A stretch of DNA of 64,000 bases, taken from NCBI RefSeq assembly GCF_900631945.1, contig NZ_UZWE01000021.1, forward strand, positions 62,001 to 126,000, in the 5' to 3' direction. The DNA is from Paracoccus haematequi (GTDB lineage Bacteria; Pseudomonadota; Alphaproteobacteria; Rhodobacterales; Rhodobacteraceae). A model generated the notes under the pieces. That model did not search any database and was not told the DNA's origin. It was given only the letters and a program-made list of their open reading frames with translations. This document shows positions 35,950 to 44,944 of the stretch, one piece after another; within the stretch, counting starts at the first letter, position 1; each line of letters starts with the position of its first letter. The translations under genes were made by a program, and so were the position numbers.

Positions 35950-36793
35950 CGCGCTGATCCAGGGCGTTCTGCTGGGCGGCATGTATGCGCAATACGCGCT
36001 GGGCATGGCGCTGATGTTCGGGGTGATGAAGATCGTGAACGTCAGCCACGGCGATCTGGTGATCCTGCTGTCGCTGGTGGGAATCTCGCTTGCCTCGTCC
36101 TTTGGCCTCGGCCCGCTGGCCGTCATGGCGGCGCTGGTGCCGCTGGCGGTGGGGCTGGGCTGGCTGCTGCAAAAGGCCGTCCTGAACCGGGTGGTGGGCG
36201 AGGATCCGCTGCCCTCGCTGATCGCGACCTTCGGGCTGTCGCTGGCCTTGCAGAACCTGATGCTGCAGATCTGGTCGGCCAACAGCCGGTCGCTGCCGGG
36301 TGGCGGGATCGAAAGCCGGTCGGTGCAGATCGGCGGCATCTATATCGGCCTTCTGCCGGTGATCGTGCTGGCCGTCGCGGTCGCGCTGACCTGGGGGCTG
36401 GACCTGATGCTGAAGCGCACGCGCTTCGGCCGGGCGCTGCGGGCGGCGGCCTCGGATGTCGAGGCGGCGTCGATGACCGGCATCAACCCGCGCGCCGTCT
36501 ATGCCTCGGCCACGGCCATCGCGGTCGGCATCCTGGGCTTTGCGGCGGTGTTCCAGTCGCTGCGCTCCACCGTGGCCCCGGCCGATGGCGGCGCGCAGCT
36601 GATCTATGCCTTCGAGGCGGTCATCATCGGCGGCATGGGGTCGGTCTGGGGGGCCTTCCTGGGCGCCATGGTCCTGGGCGTGGCGCAGGCCATCGGTTTC
36701 CGCATCGACCCCGGCTTTGGCGTCCTGGCCGGCCATATCGTCTTTCTGCTCGTGCTGGCGACGCGCCCGCAGGGCCTGTTCGGAAGGGCCTGA
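35936..36793 (+). CDS. ABC transporter permease LivH type (set 1)
   Basis: A 285-residue integral membrane permease with about eight hydrophobic helices. LivH features: LLGGMYAQYALGMALMFGVMKIVNVSHGD at the N-terminus and LIYAFEAVIIGGMGSVWGAFLGA near the end. Start overlaps the preceding ATPase gene; followed after 3 bp by the LivM gene. Confidence 0.92.
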   Translation: MQWFDALIQGVLLGGMYAQYALGMALMFGVMKIVNVSHGDLVILLSLVGISLASSFGLGPLAVMAALVPLAVGLGWLLQKAVLNRVVGEDPLPSLIATFGLSLALQNLMLQIWSANSRSLPGGGIESRSVQIGGIYIGLLPVIVLAVAVALTWGLDLMLKRTRFGRALRAAASDVEAASMTGINPRAVYASATAIAVGILGFAAVFQSLRSTVAPADGGAQLIYAFEAVIIGGMGSVWGAFLGAMVLGVAQAIGFRIDPGFGVLAGHIVFLLVLATRPQGLFGRA

Positions 36794-36796
36794 GAC

Positions 36797-37819
36797 ATGA
36801 CAATGGTTGCCATGATGCCGATGCAGGTGTCCATCCGGCGGCAGACCGCCTCGGGGCGGGTGGCGCTGGCGCTGTTCGTGCTGGCGGTGATCGGGCTGGC
36901 GGCGATGCCCTGGTGGGCCAGGACCGGCACCATCCGCATGGTGCTGGAACTGTGCTGCTATATCGCCGTGGCGCAGATGTGGAACCTGCTGGCGGGCTAT
37001 GCGGGCCTTGTGTCGGTGGGCCAGCAGGCCTTCATGGGGGCGGCGGGCTATGCGCTGTTCGTGCTGGCCCAGACCTTCGGGGTGAACCCGTTCCTGGCGG
37101 TCTTCCTGTCGCTTCTGGTGCCGCTGGTGCTGGCCGTGCCCTGCTATCTGCTGCTGCACCGGCTGGACGGGCCGTATTTCGCCATCGGCACCTGGGTCGT
37201 GGCCGAGGTGTTCCGGCTGGTCGCCTCGAACCTGTCATGGGTGAATGCGGGGGCGGGCATGTCGCTGTCGGTGATGAAGGACTATTCCGCCTTTCAGCGC
37301 AATATCGCCATGTCGCTGTTCTGCGCGCTGCTGGTCCTGGTCAGCATCGGCGGCAGCTACTGGTTCCTGCGGTCTCGCTTCGGGCTGGCGCTGATCGCCA
37401 TGCGCGACAATCCGGTGGCGGCGGCCAGCCAGGGCGTGAACGTGCGCAGGCTGCGGTTTCTGATCTATGTCGCGGCGGCGGTGGGCTGCGGGCTGGTCGG
37501 CGCGGTCTATTTCATGGCGCAACTGCGCATCAACCCGCCCTCGGCCTTCGATCCGATGTGGTCGAACCTCGCCATCTTCATCGTCATGGTCGGCGGCATC
37601 GCCTCGATCGAGGGGGTGCTGATCGGCACGCTGATCTATTTCATCGCGGACCGCTGGTTCGGCGAATACGGCGCCAGCTATTTCGTCGTGCTGGGCGTGA
37701 TGACGGTGCTGGTCGCGCTCTATGCCCGCACGGGCATCTGGGGCATGATCTCGAAACGCTGGGATGCGCCCTGGTTCCCGATCCGCCGCCACCTGGTTCT
37801 GGAAAGGGACAAGCCATGA
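36797..37819 (+). CDS. ABC transporter permease LivM type (set 1)
   Basis: A 340-residue permease with LivM signatures (MWNLLAGYAGLVSVGQQAFMGAAGYA, LIAMRDNPVAAASQGVNVRRLRF, IVMVGGIASIEGVLIG). About eight to nine membrane helices. Completes transporter set 1; its stop overlaps the following dehydrogenase start (ATGA). Confidence 0.92.
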   Translation: MTMVAMMPMQVSIRRQTASGRVALALFVLAVIGLAAMPWWARTGTIRMVLELCCYIAVAQMWNLLAGYAGLVSVGQQAFMGAAGYALFVLAQTFGVNPFLAVFLSLLVPLVLAVPCYLLLHRLDGPYFAIGTWVVAEVFRLVASNLSWVNAGAGMSLSVMKDYSAFQRNIAMSLFCALLVLVSIGGSYWFLRSRFGLALIAMRDNPVAAASQGVNVRRLRFLIYVAAAVGCGLVGAVYFMAQLRINPPSAFDPMWSNLAIFIVMVGGIASIEGVLIGTLIYFIADRWFGEYGASYFVVLGVMTVLVALYARTGIWGMISKRWDAPWFPIRRHLVLERDKP

Positions 37820-38841
37820 AGGCAGTCATCTTCGACGCGGTGGGCCAGCCGCTGCGCACGGGCACCCGCCCCGATCCCGCGCCCGCCCCGGACGAGGTGG
37901 TGCTGCGCGTCGCCGGTTGCGGCATCTGCGGCAGCGACCTGCACATCACCGAGGATCCCGCCCCCTTCGGCATCGGGCCGGGCTTCGTGCTGGGCCACGA
38001 GATCGCGGGCGAGGTGGCGGCAACGGGCGCCGAGGTGCGCGACCTGCGCCCCGGCGACCGGGTGGCGGTGGTGCCGATGCGCGGCTGCGGCCGGTGCCCG
38101 CGCTGTCTGGCGGGCGATCCGGCGCGCTGTCCCGATATGGTGCTGATCGGCGGCGGCTATGCCGATTACGTCACCGTCGCCGCGCGCCAGTGCCACCGCC
38201 TGCCCGACGGCGTGGCGCTGTCCGACGCCGCCCTGGCCGAGCCGCTGGCGGTGGCGCTGCATTGCATCGTCCGGTCCGGCATGAAACCCGGCGACCGGGT
38301 GGCGGTGCTGGGCGCCGGGCCCATCGGGCTGCTGGTCGCCTTCTGGGCGCGGCGCATGGGCGCCAGCCATGTGGTGATGGCCGACCTGCACGACCATCAG
38401 CAGGCCCGCGCGCTGGCCTTGGGGGCCACGGGATTTGCGCTGTCCGGCCCCGCGCTGCCCGAAAGCCTGGCCGATTTGTGCGGCGGCGCGCCGGATATCG
38501 TCTTCGAATGCGTGGGCAAGCGCGGGTTGTTGCAGGCCGCGGCCCAGGCGGTGCGGCTGCAAGGCAAGGTGATCGGCGTCGGGCTGTGCATCGGCGGCGA
38601 CGACTGGGATCCCTTTGTCGCGCTGTCCAAGGAAATCGACCTGATCTTCAGCGTCTTCTTCCATCAGCGCAACGAATTCGGCGTGGCGCTGGACGCCCTG
38701 GCCGCCCGCCCCTTCGCGCCGCAGGCGATCGTCACCGACCGCATCGGCCTGTCGCAGGTGCCGCAGGTCTTCGAATCCCTGCGCCGCCGCACCACGCAAT
38801 GCAAGGTGCTGATCCAGCCCGAACTGTACTTAGGAGAATAG
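37816..38841 (+). CDS. Zinc-dependent medium-chain alcohol/polyol dehydrogenase
   Basis: A 341-residue enzyme with catalytic zinc ligands C38 (CGICGSDLHI) and H61-E62 (GHEIAG), structural zinc by C91, C94, C97 and C105, and nucleotide motif GAGPIG followed by an Asp-containing strand (VVMADLH). Threonine/sorbitol dehydrogenase-like in build. It is translationally coupled to the LivM gene and so probably acts on the imported compound or a product. Confidence 0.87.
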   Translation: MKAVIFDAVGQPLRTGTRPDPAPAPDEVVLRVAGCGICGSDLHITEDPAPFGIGPGFVLGHEIAGEVAATGAEVRDLRPGDRVAVVPMRGCGRCPRCLAGDPARCPDMVLIGGGYADYVTVAARQCHRLPDGVALSDAALAEPLAVALHCIVRSGMKPGDRVAVLGAGPIGLLVAFWARRMGASHVVMADLHDHQQARALALGATGFALSGPALPESLADLCGGAPDIVFECVGKRGLLQAAAQAVRLQGKVIGVGLCIGGDDWDPFVALSKEIDLIFSVFFHQRNEFGVALDALAARPFAPQAIVTDRIGLSQVPQVFESLRRRTTQCKVLIQPELYLGE

Positions 38842-38843
38842 AC

Positions 38844-39632
38844 ATGGCCGTGAACTTTGAAACGCTGGAATACGACATCGGCGGCGTGCGGACGGTGGTG
38901 AAGGCCGTGGGCCGGGGCAGGCCGGTCCTGTTCCTGCACGGCGCGGCGACGCTGGAGGGTTTCGATTTCGCCGAAGGTCTTGCCGACCGCTTCCGCGTGC
39001 TGCTGCCCAGCCATCCGGGCATGGGGCTGTCGGGTCCCGCGCCGCATGTGGCCGACATCTCGGACATGCTGCTGCATTACCTGAACCTGCTGGACGTGCT
39101 GGACCTGGCCGAAAAGCCGCATCTGATGGGCTTTTCCATGGGCGGCTGGATGGCCACCGAACTGGCCGCCATCGCGCGGGACCGCTTTGACAAGCTGGTG
39201 CTGATCGCGCCCGCCGGGCTGAACGATCCCGCGCATCCGGCGACCCCGCTTGGCGGCATCGCGCCGCAGGATTTCCCCGGCTATCTGACCCATGACCCGG
39301 CGGTCGCCGCGCGCTTTTTCCCCGACGGCAGCGATCCGGCATTTGCCGAATCCTTCGGCGCCGACCGCGCGCGGGAAGGCGATCTGGTCGGGCGGCTTTG
39401 CGCGCCCTTCGGCATGGGCCATCCGAACCTGCGCCGCTTCATGGCGCGGATCACCAATCCGACCCTGTTGGTCTGGGGCGAACGGGACCGGCTGCTGCCC
39501 GCCTCGCAGGCGCCGATCTGGCTGGAAAACCTGCCCGCCGCGCAGTTCCTGTCCGTTCCCGACACCGGCCACCTTGTGCCGCAGGAACGTCCCGAGACCC
39601 TGAAGACAATCGGCGATTTCCTCGCCGCCTGA
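38844..39632 (+). CDS. Alpha/beta hydrolase (ring-cleavage product or ester hydrolase-like)
   Basis: A 262-residue alpha/beta hydrolase, start at 38844 two bases after the previous stop. Oxyanion segment VLFLHGAATLEG, nucleophile elbow GFSMGG, acid in VWGERDRLLP and histidine in DTGHLVPQE give a complete triad. The family includes meta-cleavage product hydrolases and carboxylesterases. With no extradiol catechol dioxygenase in the unit, an ester or side-chain cleavage is as likely as C-C hydrolysis. Confidence 0.83.
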   Translation: MAVNFETLEYDIGGVRTVVKAVGRGRPVLFLHGAATLEGFDFAEGLADRFRVLLPSHPGMGLSGPAPHVADISDMLLHYLNLLDVLDLAEKPHLMGFSMGGWMATELAAIARDRFDKLVLIAPAGLNDPAHPATPLGGIAPQDFPGYLTHDPAVAARFFPDGSDPAFAESFGADRAREGDLVGRLCAPFGMGHPNLRRFMARITNPTLLVWGERDRLLPASQAPIWLENLPAAQFLSVPDTGHLVPQERPETLKTIGDFLAA

Positions 39633-39653
39633 ACCGACCCTGAGGAGGAGCAA

Positions 39654-40874
39654 ATGAACAAGCCCATGAACCACAGCTATTGGGGCAAGAGCGTCGATTA
39701 CCGCGATATGCTGCAACGGATCGCCCAGATCGGCCCGCAGCTTGAAGCCAATGCCCCGGCCGACGAGGCGGCAGGCGAACTGACGCCCGAGACCTTCGCC
39801 CTGCTGAAACCCCTGCGCTTCTCGCATCTGCTGGCGACCGAGGAACTGGGCGGCGCGCAGATGCGCCCGACCGAGGTGCTGCAACTGCTGGAAGCCGTCA
39901 GCTATCATTCCGGCTCGGCCGGATGGGTGTCGATGGTGCATTGCTGCATCGGCGCGATGTCGGCGGCCTTCCTGCCCGACAGCGCGGTGGAACGGCTGTT
40001 CGCGCCGGGCACCGAGAACCGATTCTCGGGGCAGGGCGCGCCGCTGGGGATGCTGAAGAAGGTCGAGGGCGGATACACGCTGACCGGCAAGTGGAGCTAT
40101 GGCTCGGGCTTTTCGCATGCCACCTGGTCGCATTCGGCCTGCTTCGTGGACGACGGCACCGGCAAGCCCGCCAAGGACGAGGCGGGCAATGTCATCGTCA
40201 TGTGCGCCCATGCGCCGATCCCGGAACACAAGCAGCTTGGCAACTGGGACGTGCTGGGGCTGAAGGGCACCGGGTCCATCGACTATTCCGCCGAGGATGT
40301 GTTCATCGCCGAGGATCTGGTGTTCCCGATCCTGACCGCGCCGCCGCAGCGGCTGAAGGAACTGTTCAGCCTGGGCATCGTCGGGCTGGCCGCCATCGGC
40401 CATACCGGCTGGGCGATGGGCACCGGGCGGCGGATGCTGGACGAGATCGCGGGCTTCGCGCGGTCCAAATCCGGCCGCGCCGGGCTGATCGGCGAAAGCG
40501 AGAAGTTCTGGTACGATTACGGCCGCGCCGAGGCCGCCTATCGCGCCGCCCGCGCCTTTGTGATGGAGGTCTGGGCCGAGATCGAGCATCTGGCCGAAAG
40601 CGGGCAGATGATGACCACCCGCCAGATCAGCCTGGTCCATCTGGCCAAGGCGCAGATCCACGAGGTCGGCGTCGATGTGTGCAACTTCGCCTATCGCGCC
40701 TCGGGCGGGGCGGGGCTGCGCGCCGGCGTGATCCAGCGGACCTTCCGCGACATGATGGTGGCGGCGAACCACTTCACCGTGGCGCCGTCGCTGGTCACCT
40801 CGGCCGGGCGCGATCTGGGCGGACAGTGGTCCGACCGGGTCTGGCAGTTCTACGACCTGATCGAGAAGAAATAA
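39654..40874 (+). CDS. Flavin-dependent hydroxylase, oxygenase component of acyl-CoA-dehydrogenase fold (resorcinol-hydroxylase GraD-like)
   Basis: A 406-residue group D flavin monooxygenase: acyl-CoA-dehydrogenase fold with ETFALLKPLRFSHLLATEELGG, ALEAVSYHSGSAGWV-type substrate-side helix, TLTGKWSYGSGFSHATW, LKGTGSIDYSAEDVFI and YRASGGAGLRAG. Such proteins take reduced flavin from a separate reductase, and a flavin reductase gene follows. Size and pairing match resorcinol hydroxylase (GraD with GraA), which makes hydroxyquinol, the substrate of the dioxygenase at 44945. Other phenolic hydroxylases of this fold cannot be excluded. Confidence 0.83.
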   Translation: MNKPMNHSYWGKSVDYRDMLQRIAQIGPQLEANAPADEAAGELTPETFALLKPLRFSHLLATEELGGAQMRPTEVLQLLEAVSYHSGSAGWVSMVHCCIGAMSAAFLPDSAVERLFAPGTENRFSGQGAPLGMLKKVEGGYTLTGKWSYGSGFSHATWSHSACFVDDGTGKPAKDEAGNVIVMCAHAPIPEHKQLGNWDVLGLKGTGSIDYSAEDVFIAEDLVFPILTAPPQRLKELFSLGIVGLAAIGHTGWAMGTGRRMLDEIAGFARSKSGRAGLIGESEKFWYDYGRAEAAYRAARAFVMEVWAEIEHLAESGQMMTTRQISLVHLAKAQIHEVGVDVCNFAYRASGGAGLRAGVIQRTFRDMMVAANHFTVAPSLVTSAGRDLGGQWSDRVWQFYDLIEKK

Positions 40875-40881
40875 GCCATGC

Positions 40882-40907
40882 GCCGGGCCGGGGCACCCTG
40901 GCCCGGC
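40882..40907 (+). other. Intercistronic hairpin between the hydroxylase and its reductase
   Basis: GCCGGGCC (40882-40889) pairs with GGCCCGGC (40900-40907); the inner GGG/CCC can extend the stem. It lies in the 53-bp gap and has no T-run. Confidence 0.4.
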
Positions 40908-40927
40908 ACCAAACCCGGAGCGCGCCG

Positions 40928-41488
40928 ATGACCGACCAACCGCTTTCGCAGGCCTTTCGCGAGGCTTTCCGCTGCCATCCCGCCGGGGTGGCCGTCATCA
41001 CCGCCGATCCGGGCGACCGGCCCGTGGCGATGACCGTATCCTCGCTGATCTCGGTCAGCGCGGAACCGCCCACGGTCGCCTTTTCGCTGTCGTCTCGGTC
41101 GGGGTCGACGGCGGCGGTGTTGCAGGCGGGCGCGGTGGTCGTCCATCTGCTGCGCTATGACGATCTGGCGCTGGCGCAGTTGGGCGCGACGCCGGGCGCG
41201 GACCGTTTCGGCCCCGGCATCGCCTGGCGGCGCCTGCCCTCGGGCGAGCCGCGCTATGACCGCGTGGCGACCTGGTTCCGGGGGCGGATCATCGGGTCGT
41301 TGCCAGTCGAGGGCGCGACCGTCGTGGTCGCGGAACTGTTGGAGGGTGCGGCGGGCCATCCCCCCGGCGCGCCTGAACTGGAATCGCTGATCTATCTGGA
41401 CCGGCGCTGGCACCGCCTGCGCGAGGCGGCGGACGGCCATGCCAGCCTGACGCTGATGGACGAGGATCCGCGCGATGTGTTCCGCTGA
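40928..41488 (+). CDS. Flavin reductase component (HpaC/GraA-like)
   Basis: A 186-residue flavin reductase-domain protein (FREAFRCHPAGVAVITADPG, PVAMTVSSLISVSAEPPTVAFSLSSRSGS). It reduces free FMN or FAD with NAD(P)H for the hydroxylase encoded just upstream. Two-component partners of this size are usual. It ends the first transporter-hydroxylase unit; a new ABC set starts 115 bp later. Confidence 0.87.
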   Translation: MTDQPLSQAFREAFRCHPAGVAVITADPGDRPVAMTVSSLISVSAEPPTVAFSLSSRSGSTAAVLQAGAVVVHLLRYDDLALAQLGATPGADRFGPGIAWRRLPSGEPRYDRVATWFRGRIIGSLPVEGATVVVAELLEGAAGHPPGAPELESLIYLDRRWHRLREAADGHASLTLMDEDPRDVFR

Positions 41489-41506
41489 CCCTCTGGGCGC
41501 ACCTTC

Positions 41507-41521
41507 ATAACGCAAGGCGAT
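41507..41521. promoter_or_regulatory. LysR operator candidate 4: ATAAC-N5-GCGAT
   Basis: ATAACGCAAGGCGATATT keeps the left ATAAC arm, the T-N11-A frame and the trailing ATT seen at the LysR genes, with two mismatches in the right arm. It lies 83 bp upstream of the second LivG gene. Confidence 0.45.
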
Positions 41522-41603
41522 ATTGCCGCCGGATCATCCGATCCAATCCGCCCTGGCCTGTCTTTAGGCTGCCCAAGGGCAATCCGAAGGGGAAGGGGGA
41601 GCC

Positions 41604-42323
41604 ATGGCAATTCTGTCGCTGCGGGACGTGTCGAAGCGCTTTGGCGCGCTGACCGTGGCCGAGGCGGTCAGCTTCGACCTGGCCCCCGGCGAGGCCTTGG
41701 GCATCATCGGCCCGAACGGCGCGGGGAAATCGACGCTGTTCAACCTGATCACCGGCAGCCTGCGTCCCGACCGGGGCGGCATCGGCCTGGACGGGCGCGA
41801 CATCACCGCCGAAACGCCGATGCAGCGTTGCGCCAGCGGCATCGGCCGGTCCTTCCAGATCCCGCAGCCCTTCGGCCACCTGTCGGTCTATGAAAACCTG
41901 CTGGTCGCGGCGCGCTTCGGCGGCGGCGTCGATGCCGCGCAGGCGCCCGGCCACTGCATGGACATCCTGCGCCGCACCGGGCTGGCGGCCCTGGCCGACC
42001 GCAAGGCGGGGGGCCTGCCGCTGCTCAGCCGCAAGCGGCTGGAACTGGCCCGCGCCATGGCGACGAAGCCGCGCGTGATCCTGCTGGACGAGATCGCGGG
42101 CGGGCTGACCGAGGCCGAATGCGGCGAACTGGTCGCCACCATCCGCGCCATCCACGCCGAGGGCACCGCGATCCTGTGGATCGAGCATGTGCTGCACGCG
42201 CTGACGGCGGTGGTGACGCGGCTGATGGTGCTGAACTTCGGCCGGGTGCTGATGATCGGCCCGCCCGACCAGGTCATGGCCGCCCCCGAGGTGCGCGAGA
42301 TCTATCTGGGGATCGAGGCATGA
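41604..42323 (+). CDS. ABC transporter ATP-binding protein LivG type (set 2)
   Basis: A 239-residue ATPase; start follows AAGGGGGAGCC. Walker A GPNGAGKST, Walker B ILLDEIAGGLTEAE, C-terminal IEHVLHALTAVVTRLMVLNFG. Clearly paralogous to set 1 LivG. First gene of the second uptake operon, which has no binding-protein gene of its own in the unit. Confidence 0.9.
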   Translation: MAILSLRDVSKRFGALTVAEAVSFDLAPGEALGIIGPNGAGKSTLFNLITGSLRPDRGGIGLDGRDITAETPMQRCASGIGRSFQIPQPFGHLSVYENLLVAARFGGGVDAAQAPGHCMDILRRTGLAALADRKAGGLPLLSRKRLELARAMATKPRVILLDEIAGGLTEAECGELVATIRAIHAEGTAILWIEHVLHALTAVVTRLMVLNFGRVLMIGPPDQVMAAPEVREIYLGIEA

Positions 42324-43033
42324 GCGCGCTGTTGCAGGTAACCGGGCTGACCGCCCATTACGGCGATTTCCAGGCCCTGTTCGGCGTCGATCTGACGCTG
42401 GATCAAGGCCAGACCCTGGCGATCATCGGAGCCAACGGCGCGGGCAAGACCACGCTGATGCGGGCGATCACCGGCATCGCGCGGGTCACCGGCGGGTCGG
42501 TCCTGCTGGACGGGCAGCGGCTGGACCGGATGGCCGCGCCCGAGATCCTGCACGCGGGCGTCGCCATGGTCCCCGAAGGGCGGCGGCTGTTCCCCAGCCT
42601 GACGGTCGAGGAAAACCTGCGCATCGGCGCCCATGCCCGGCAGGGCAGCGGCTTCTGGACGCTGCCGCGCATCCATGACCTGTTCCCGGTGCTGCGCGAC
42701 CGCCGCGACCACCCCGCCACCGCCCTGTCGGGCGGCCAGCAGCAGATGGTCGCCATCGGCCGGGCGCTGATGGCGAACCCCCGCGTCCTGCTGTGCGATG
42801 AACTCTCGCTGGGCCTGGCCCCGGTGGTGATCCGCGAGATTTATGCCGCTTTCCCGGCCATCCGCGACAGCGGCACCGCCATCGTCGTGGTCGAACAGGA
42901 CATCGGCCAGGCGCTGAAGGTCGCCACCCGCGTGCATTGCATGATGGAGGGTCGGATCACCCTGTCGGGCGCCCCCGCCGATCTGGGGCGCGAGGCGATC
43001 CACGACGCCTATTTCGGGGTAAGACAGGGATGA
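42320..43033 (+). CDS. ABC transporter ATP-binding protein LivF type (set 2)
   Basis: A 237-residue ATPase overlapping livG by ATGA. Walker A GANGAGKTT, EGRRLFPSLTVEENL, signature LSGGQQQMVAIGRAL, Walker B LLCDELSLGLAP. Its stop overlaps the LivH start by four bases. Confidence 0.92.
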   Translation: MSALLQVTGLTAHYGDFQALFGVDLTLDQGQTLAIIGANGAGKTTLMRAITGIARVTGGSVLLDGQRLDRMAAPEILHAGVAMVPEGRRLFPSLTVEENLRIGAHARQGSGFWTLPRIHDLFPVLRDRRDHPATALSGGQQQMVAIGRALMANPRVLLCDELSLGLAPVVIREIYAAFPAIRDSGTAIVVVEQDIGQALKVATRVHCMMEGRITLSGAPADLGREAIHDAYFGVRQG

Positions 43034-43893
43034 TCTGGCTGGACACGCTGATCCAGGGACTGATGCTGGGCGGGCTTTACGCCCTGTTCGCGGCCGGTCT
43101 GTCGCTGGTCTTCGGGATCATGCGGCTGGTCAACCTGGCGCATGGCGACCTGATCGTGCTGGGCGCCTATCTGATTCTGGGGATCGGCACGGCGACCGGG
43201 CTGAATCCCCTCCTGGCCGCGGCGCTTGCCCTGCCGCCGATGTTCGCGCTGGGCTGGCTGTTGCAGACCGCCCTTCTGAACCGCGTGCTGGGCGAGGACA
43301 TCCTGCCGCCGCTGCTGGTCACCTTCGGGCTGTCTGTGGTGATCCAGAACACGCTGCTGATGGGGTTTTCCGCCGACAGCCGCAAGCTGCCGATCGGCCC
43401 CGTCGAGGCGCAGTCCCTGGCATTGGGGCCGGTGAACCTGGGGGTGATGCCGCTTGTGACCTTCGGCTCGGCCGTGGCGGTGGTCTTCGGGCTGAACCGG
43501 CTGTTCTATCGCACCGCGCTTGGCCGCGCCTTCCGGGCCACCTCGGACGATCCGGTGACGGCGCAGCTGATGGGGATCCGGCCGCAGCGCGTCTTTGCCG
43601 TGGCGACCGGCATCGCGCTGGTGGTGGCGACGATCGCCGCGCTTTACTTGGGCGCGCGGGCGAATTTCGACCCCTCGACAGGACCGGCGCGGCTGCTTTA
43701 CGCCTTCGAGGCGGTGATCATCGGCGGCCTGGGCAGCCTGTGGGGCACGCTGGCCGGGGGCATGGTGATCGGCGTGGCCCAAGCCCTGGGCGCGGCGCTG
43801 AACCCCGAATGGCAGATCCTGGCGGGGCACCTGGCCTTCGTGGCCGTGCTGCTGCTGCGCCCGCGCGGGCTGTTTCCGCGCGCCAATGATTAG
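43030..43893 (+). CDS. ABC transporter permease LivH type (set 2)
   Basis: A 287-residue permease beginning MIWLDTLIQGLMLGGLYAL (overlap ATGA with livF). LivH features: GLSLVFGIMRLVNLAHGDL and LLYAFEAVIIGGLGSLWGTLAGG; about eight membrane helices. GEDILPPLLVTFGLSVVIQN matches the equivalent segment of set 1. Confidence 0.92.
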   Translation: MIWLDTLIQGLMLGGLYALFAAGLSLVFGIMRLVNLAHGDLIVLGAYLILGIGTATGLNPLLAAALALPPMFALGWLLQTALLNRVLGEDILPPLLVTFGLSVVIQNTLLMGFSADSRKLPIGPVEAQSLALGPVNLGVMPLVTFGSAVAVVFGLNRLFYRTALGRAFRATSDDPVTAQLMGIRPQRVFAVATGIALVVATIAALYLGARANFDPSTGPARLLYAFEAVIIGGLGSLWGTLAGGMVIGVAQALGAALNPEWQILAGHLAFVAVLLLRPRGLFPRAND

Positions 43894-43906
43894 GAGGGCG
43901 TGGACC

Positions 43907-44932
43907 ATGAGAACGCTGCTTCCTCCCGCGATGCTGATCGTGGCGGTGGTCCTGCTGGCGGCGCTGCCGGTGATCGGCAGCCGCGCGCTGGTGCAGGATC
44001 TGTTCATGGTGCTGTGCCTGCTGGTGCTGGCGCTGAACTGGAACATGCTGGCGGGCTTTGCCGGGCTGATCTCGGTGGGCCAGCAGGCTTTCGTGGGCAT
44101 CGGCGCCTACGGCATGTTCGCCTGCGTCATCCTGGGGGGCATGGATCCGCTGGCGGGCCTGCTGGTCGGCGGGCTGGCCGCCATGGCCCTGTCCGTGCCG
44201 GTGGCCTTTTTCACCTTCCGCCTGAACGGCGCCTATTTCGCCATCGGCACCTGGGCGGTGGCCGACATTGCCCGACTGGCCCTTGGCCAGTGGAAGGCGC
44301 TTGGCGGCGGCACCGGCACCGCGCTGCCCAAAGCCGCCGTGCAGGACATGCCGGGGATCGAGGCGATCCGCGCGCTGATCGGCGGATCGAAGGCGGCGGC
44401 GGTCGATGCGCTGACCTATTGGCTGGCGCTGGCGCTGGCGGCGGCGATGCTGGCGGCAAGCTGGGCCTTCCTGCGGTCGCGCATGGGACTGGGCTTGCAG
44501 GCGGTGCGCGACAATCCGGTTGCGGCGCGGTCGGTCGGGGTGGACCCGGTGCGCCTGAAGGCGCTGGTCTTTCTGCTGACGGCCTTCGGCACCGGGATCT
44601 GCGGCGGGCTTCTGTTCATCCAGATCGGGCGGATTTCGCCGGACGCCGCGTTCTCGCTGCTGGACTGGACGGCCTTCGTCATCTTCATCGTCGTGATCGG
44701 CGGCATCGGCACGCTGCCCGGCCCTGTCGTCGGGGTGCTGGTCTTCTATGGCCTGCAAACCCTGCTGGCCGATTACGGCACCGTCTATCTGATCGTCCTG
44801 GGGCTGATCGGCATCGCGATCATGCTGTTCGCGCGGCGCGGCCTGTGGGGCGGCTTCACCCGACGCACCGGCCTGGATCCCGTGCCGCTGTCCCATGCCG
44901 CGCCCCGGCCCGTCCCGACACCCGAATCCTGA
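43907..44932 (+). CDS. ABC transporter permease LivM type (set 2)
   Basis: A 341-residue permease; I choose ATG 43907 with GGAGG nine bases upstream. LivM features: LNWNMLAGFAGLISVGQQAFVGIGAYG, GLQAVRDNPVAARSVGVDPVRLKA, VIGGIGTLPGPVVGVLVFY. The C-terminal tail is proline rich. Directly followed (12 bp) by the hydroxyquinol dioxygenase gene, tying uptake to ring cleavage. Confidence 0.92.
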   Translation: MRTLLPPAMLIVAVVLLAALPVIGSRALVQDLFMVLCLLVLALNWNMLAGFAGLISVGQQAFVGIGAYGMFACVILGGMDPLAGLLVGGLAAMALSVPVAFFTFRLNGAYFAIGTWAVADIARLALGQWKALGGGTGTALPKAAVQDMPGIEAIRALIGGSKAAAVDALTYWLALALAAAMLAASWAFLRSRMGLGLQAVRDNPVAARSVGVDPVRLKALVFLLTAFGTGICGGLLFIQIGRISPDAAFSLLDWTAFVIFIVVIGGIGTLPGPVVGVLVFYGLQTLLADYGTVYLIVLGLIGIAIMLFARRGLWGGFTRRTGLDPVPLSHAAPRPVPTPES

Positions 44933-44944
44933 GGAGGAAGACCC

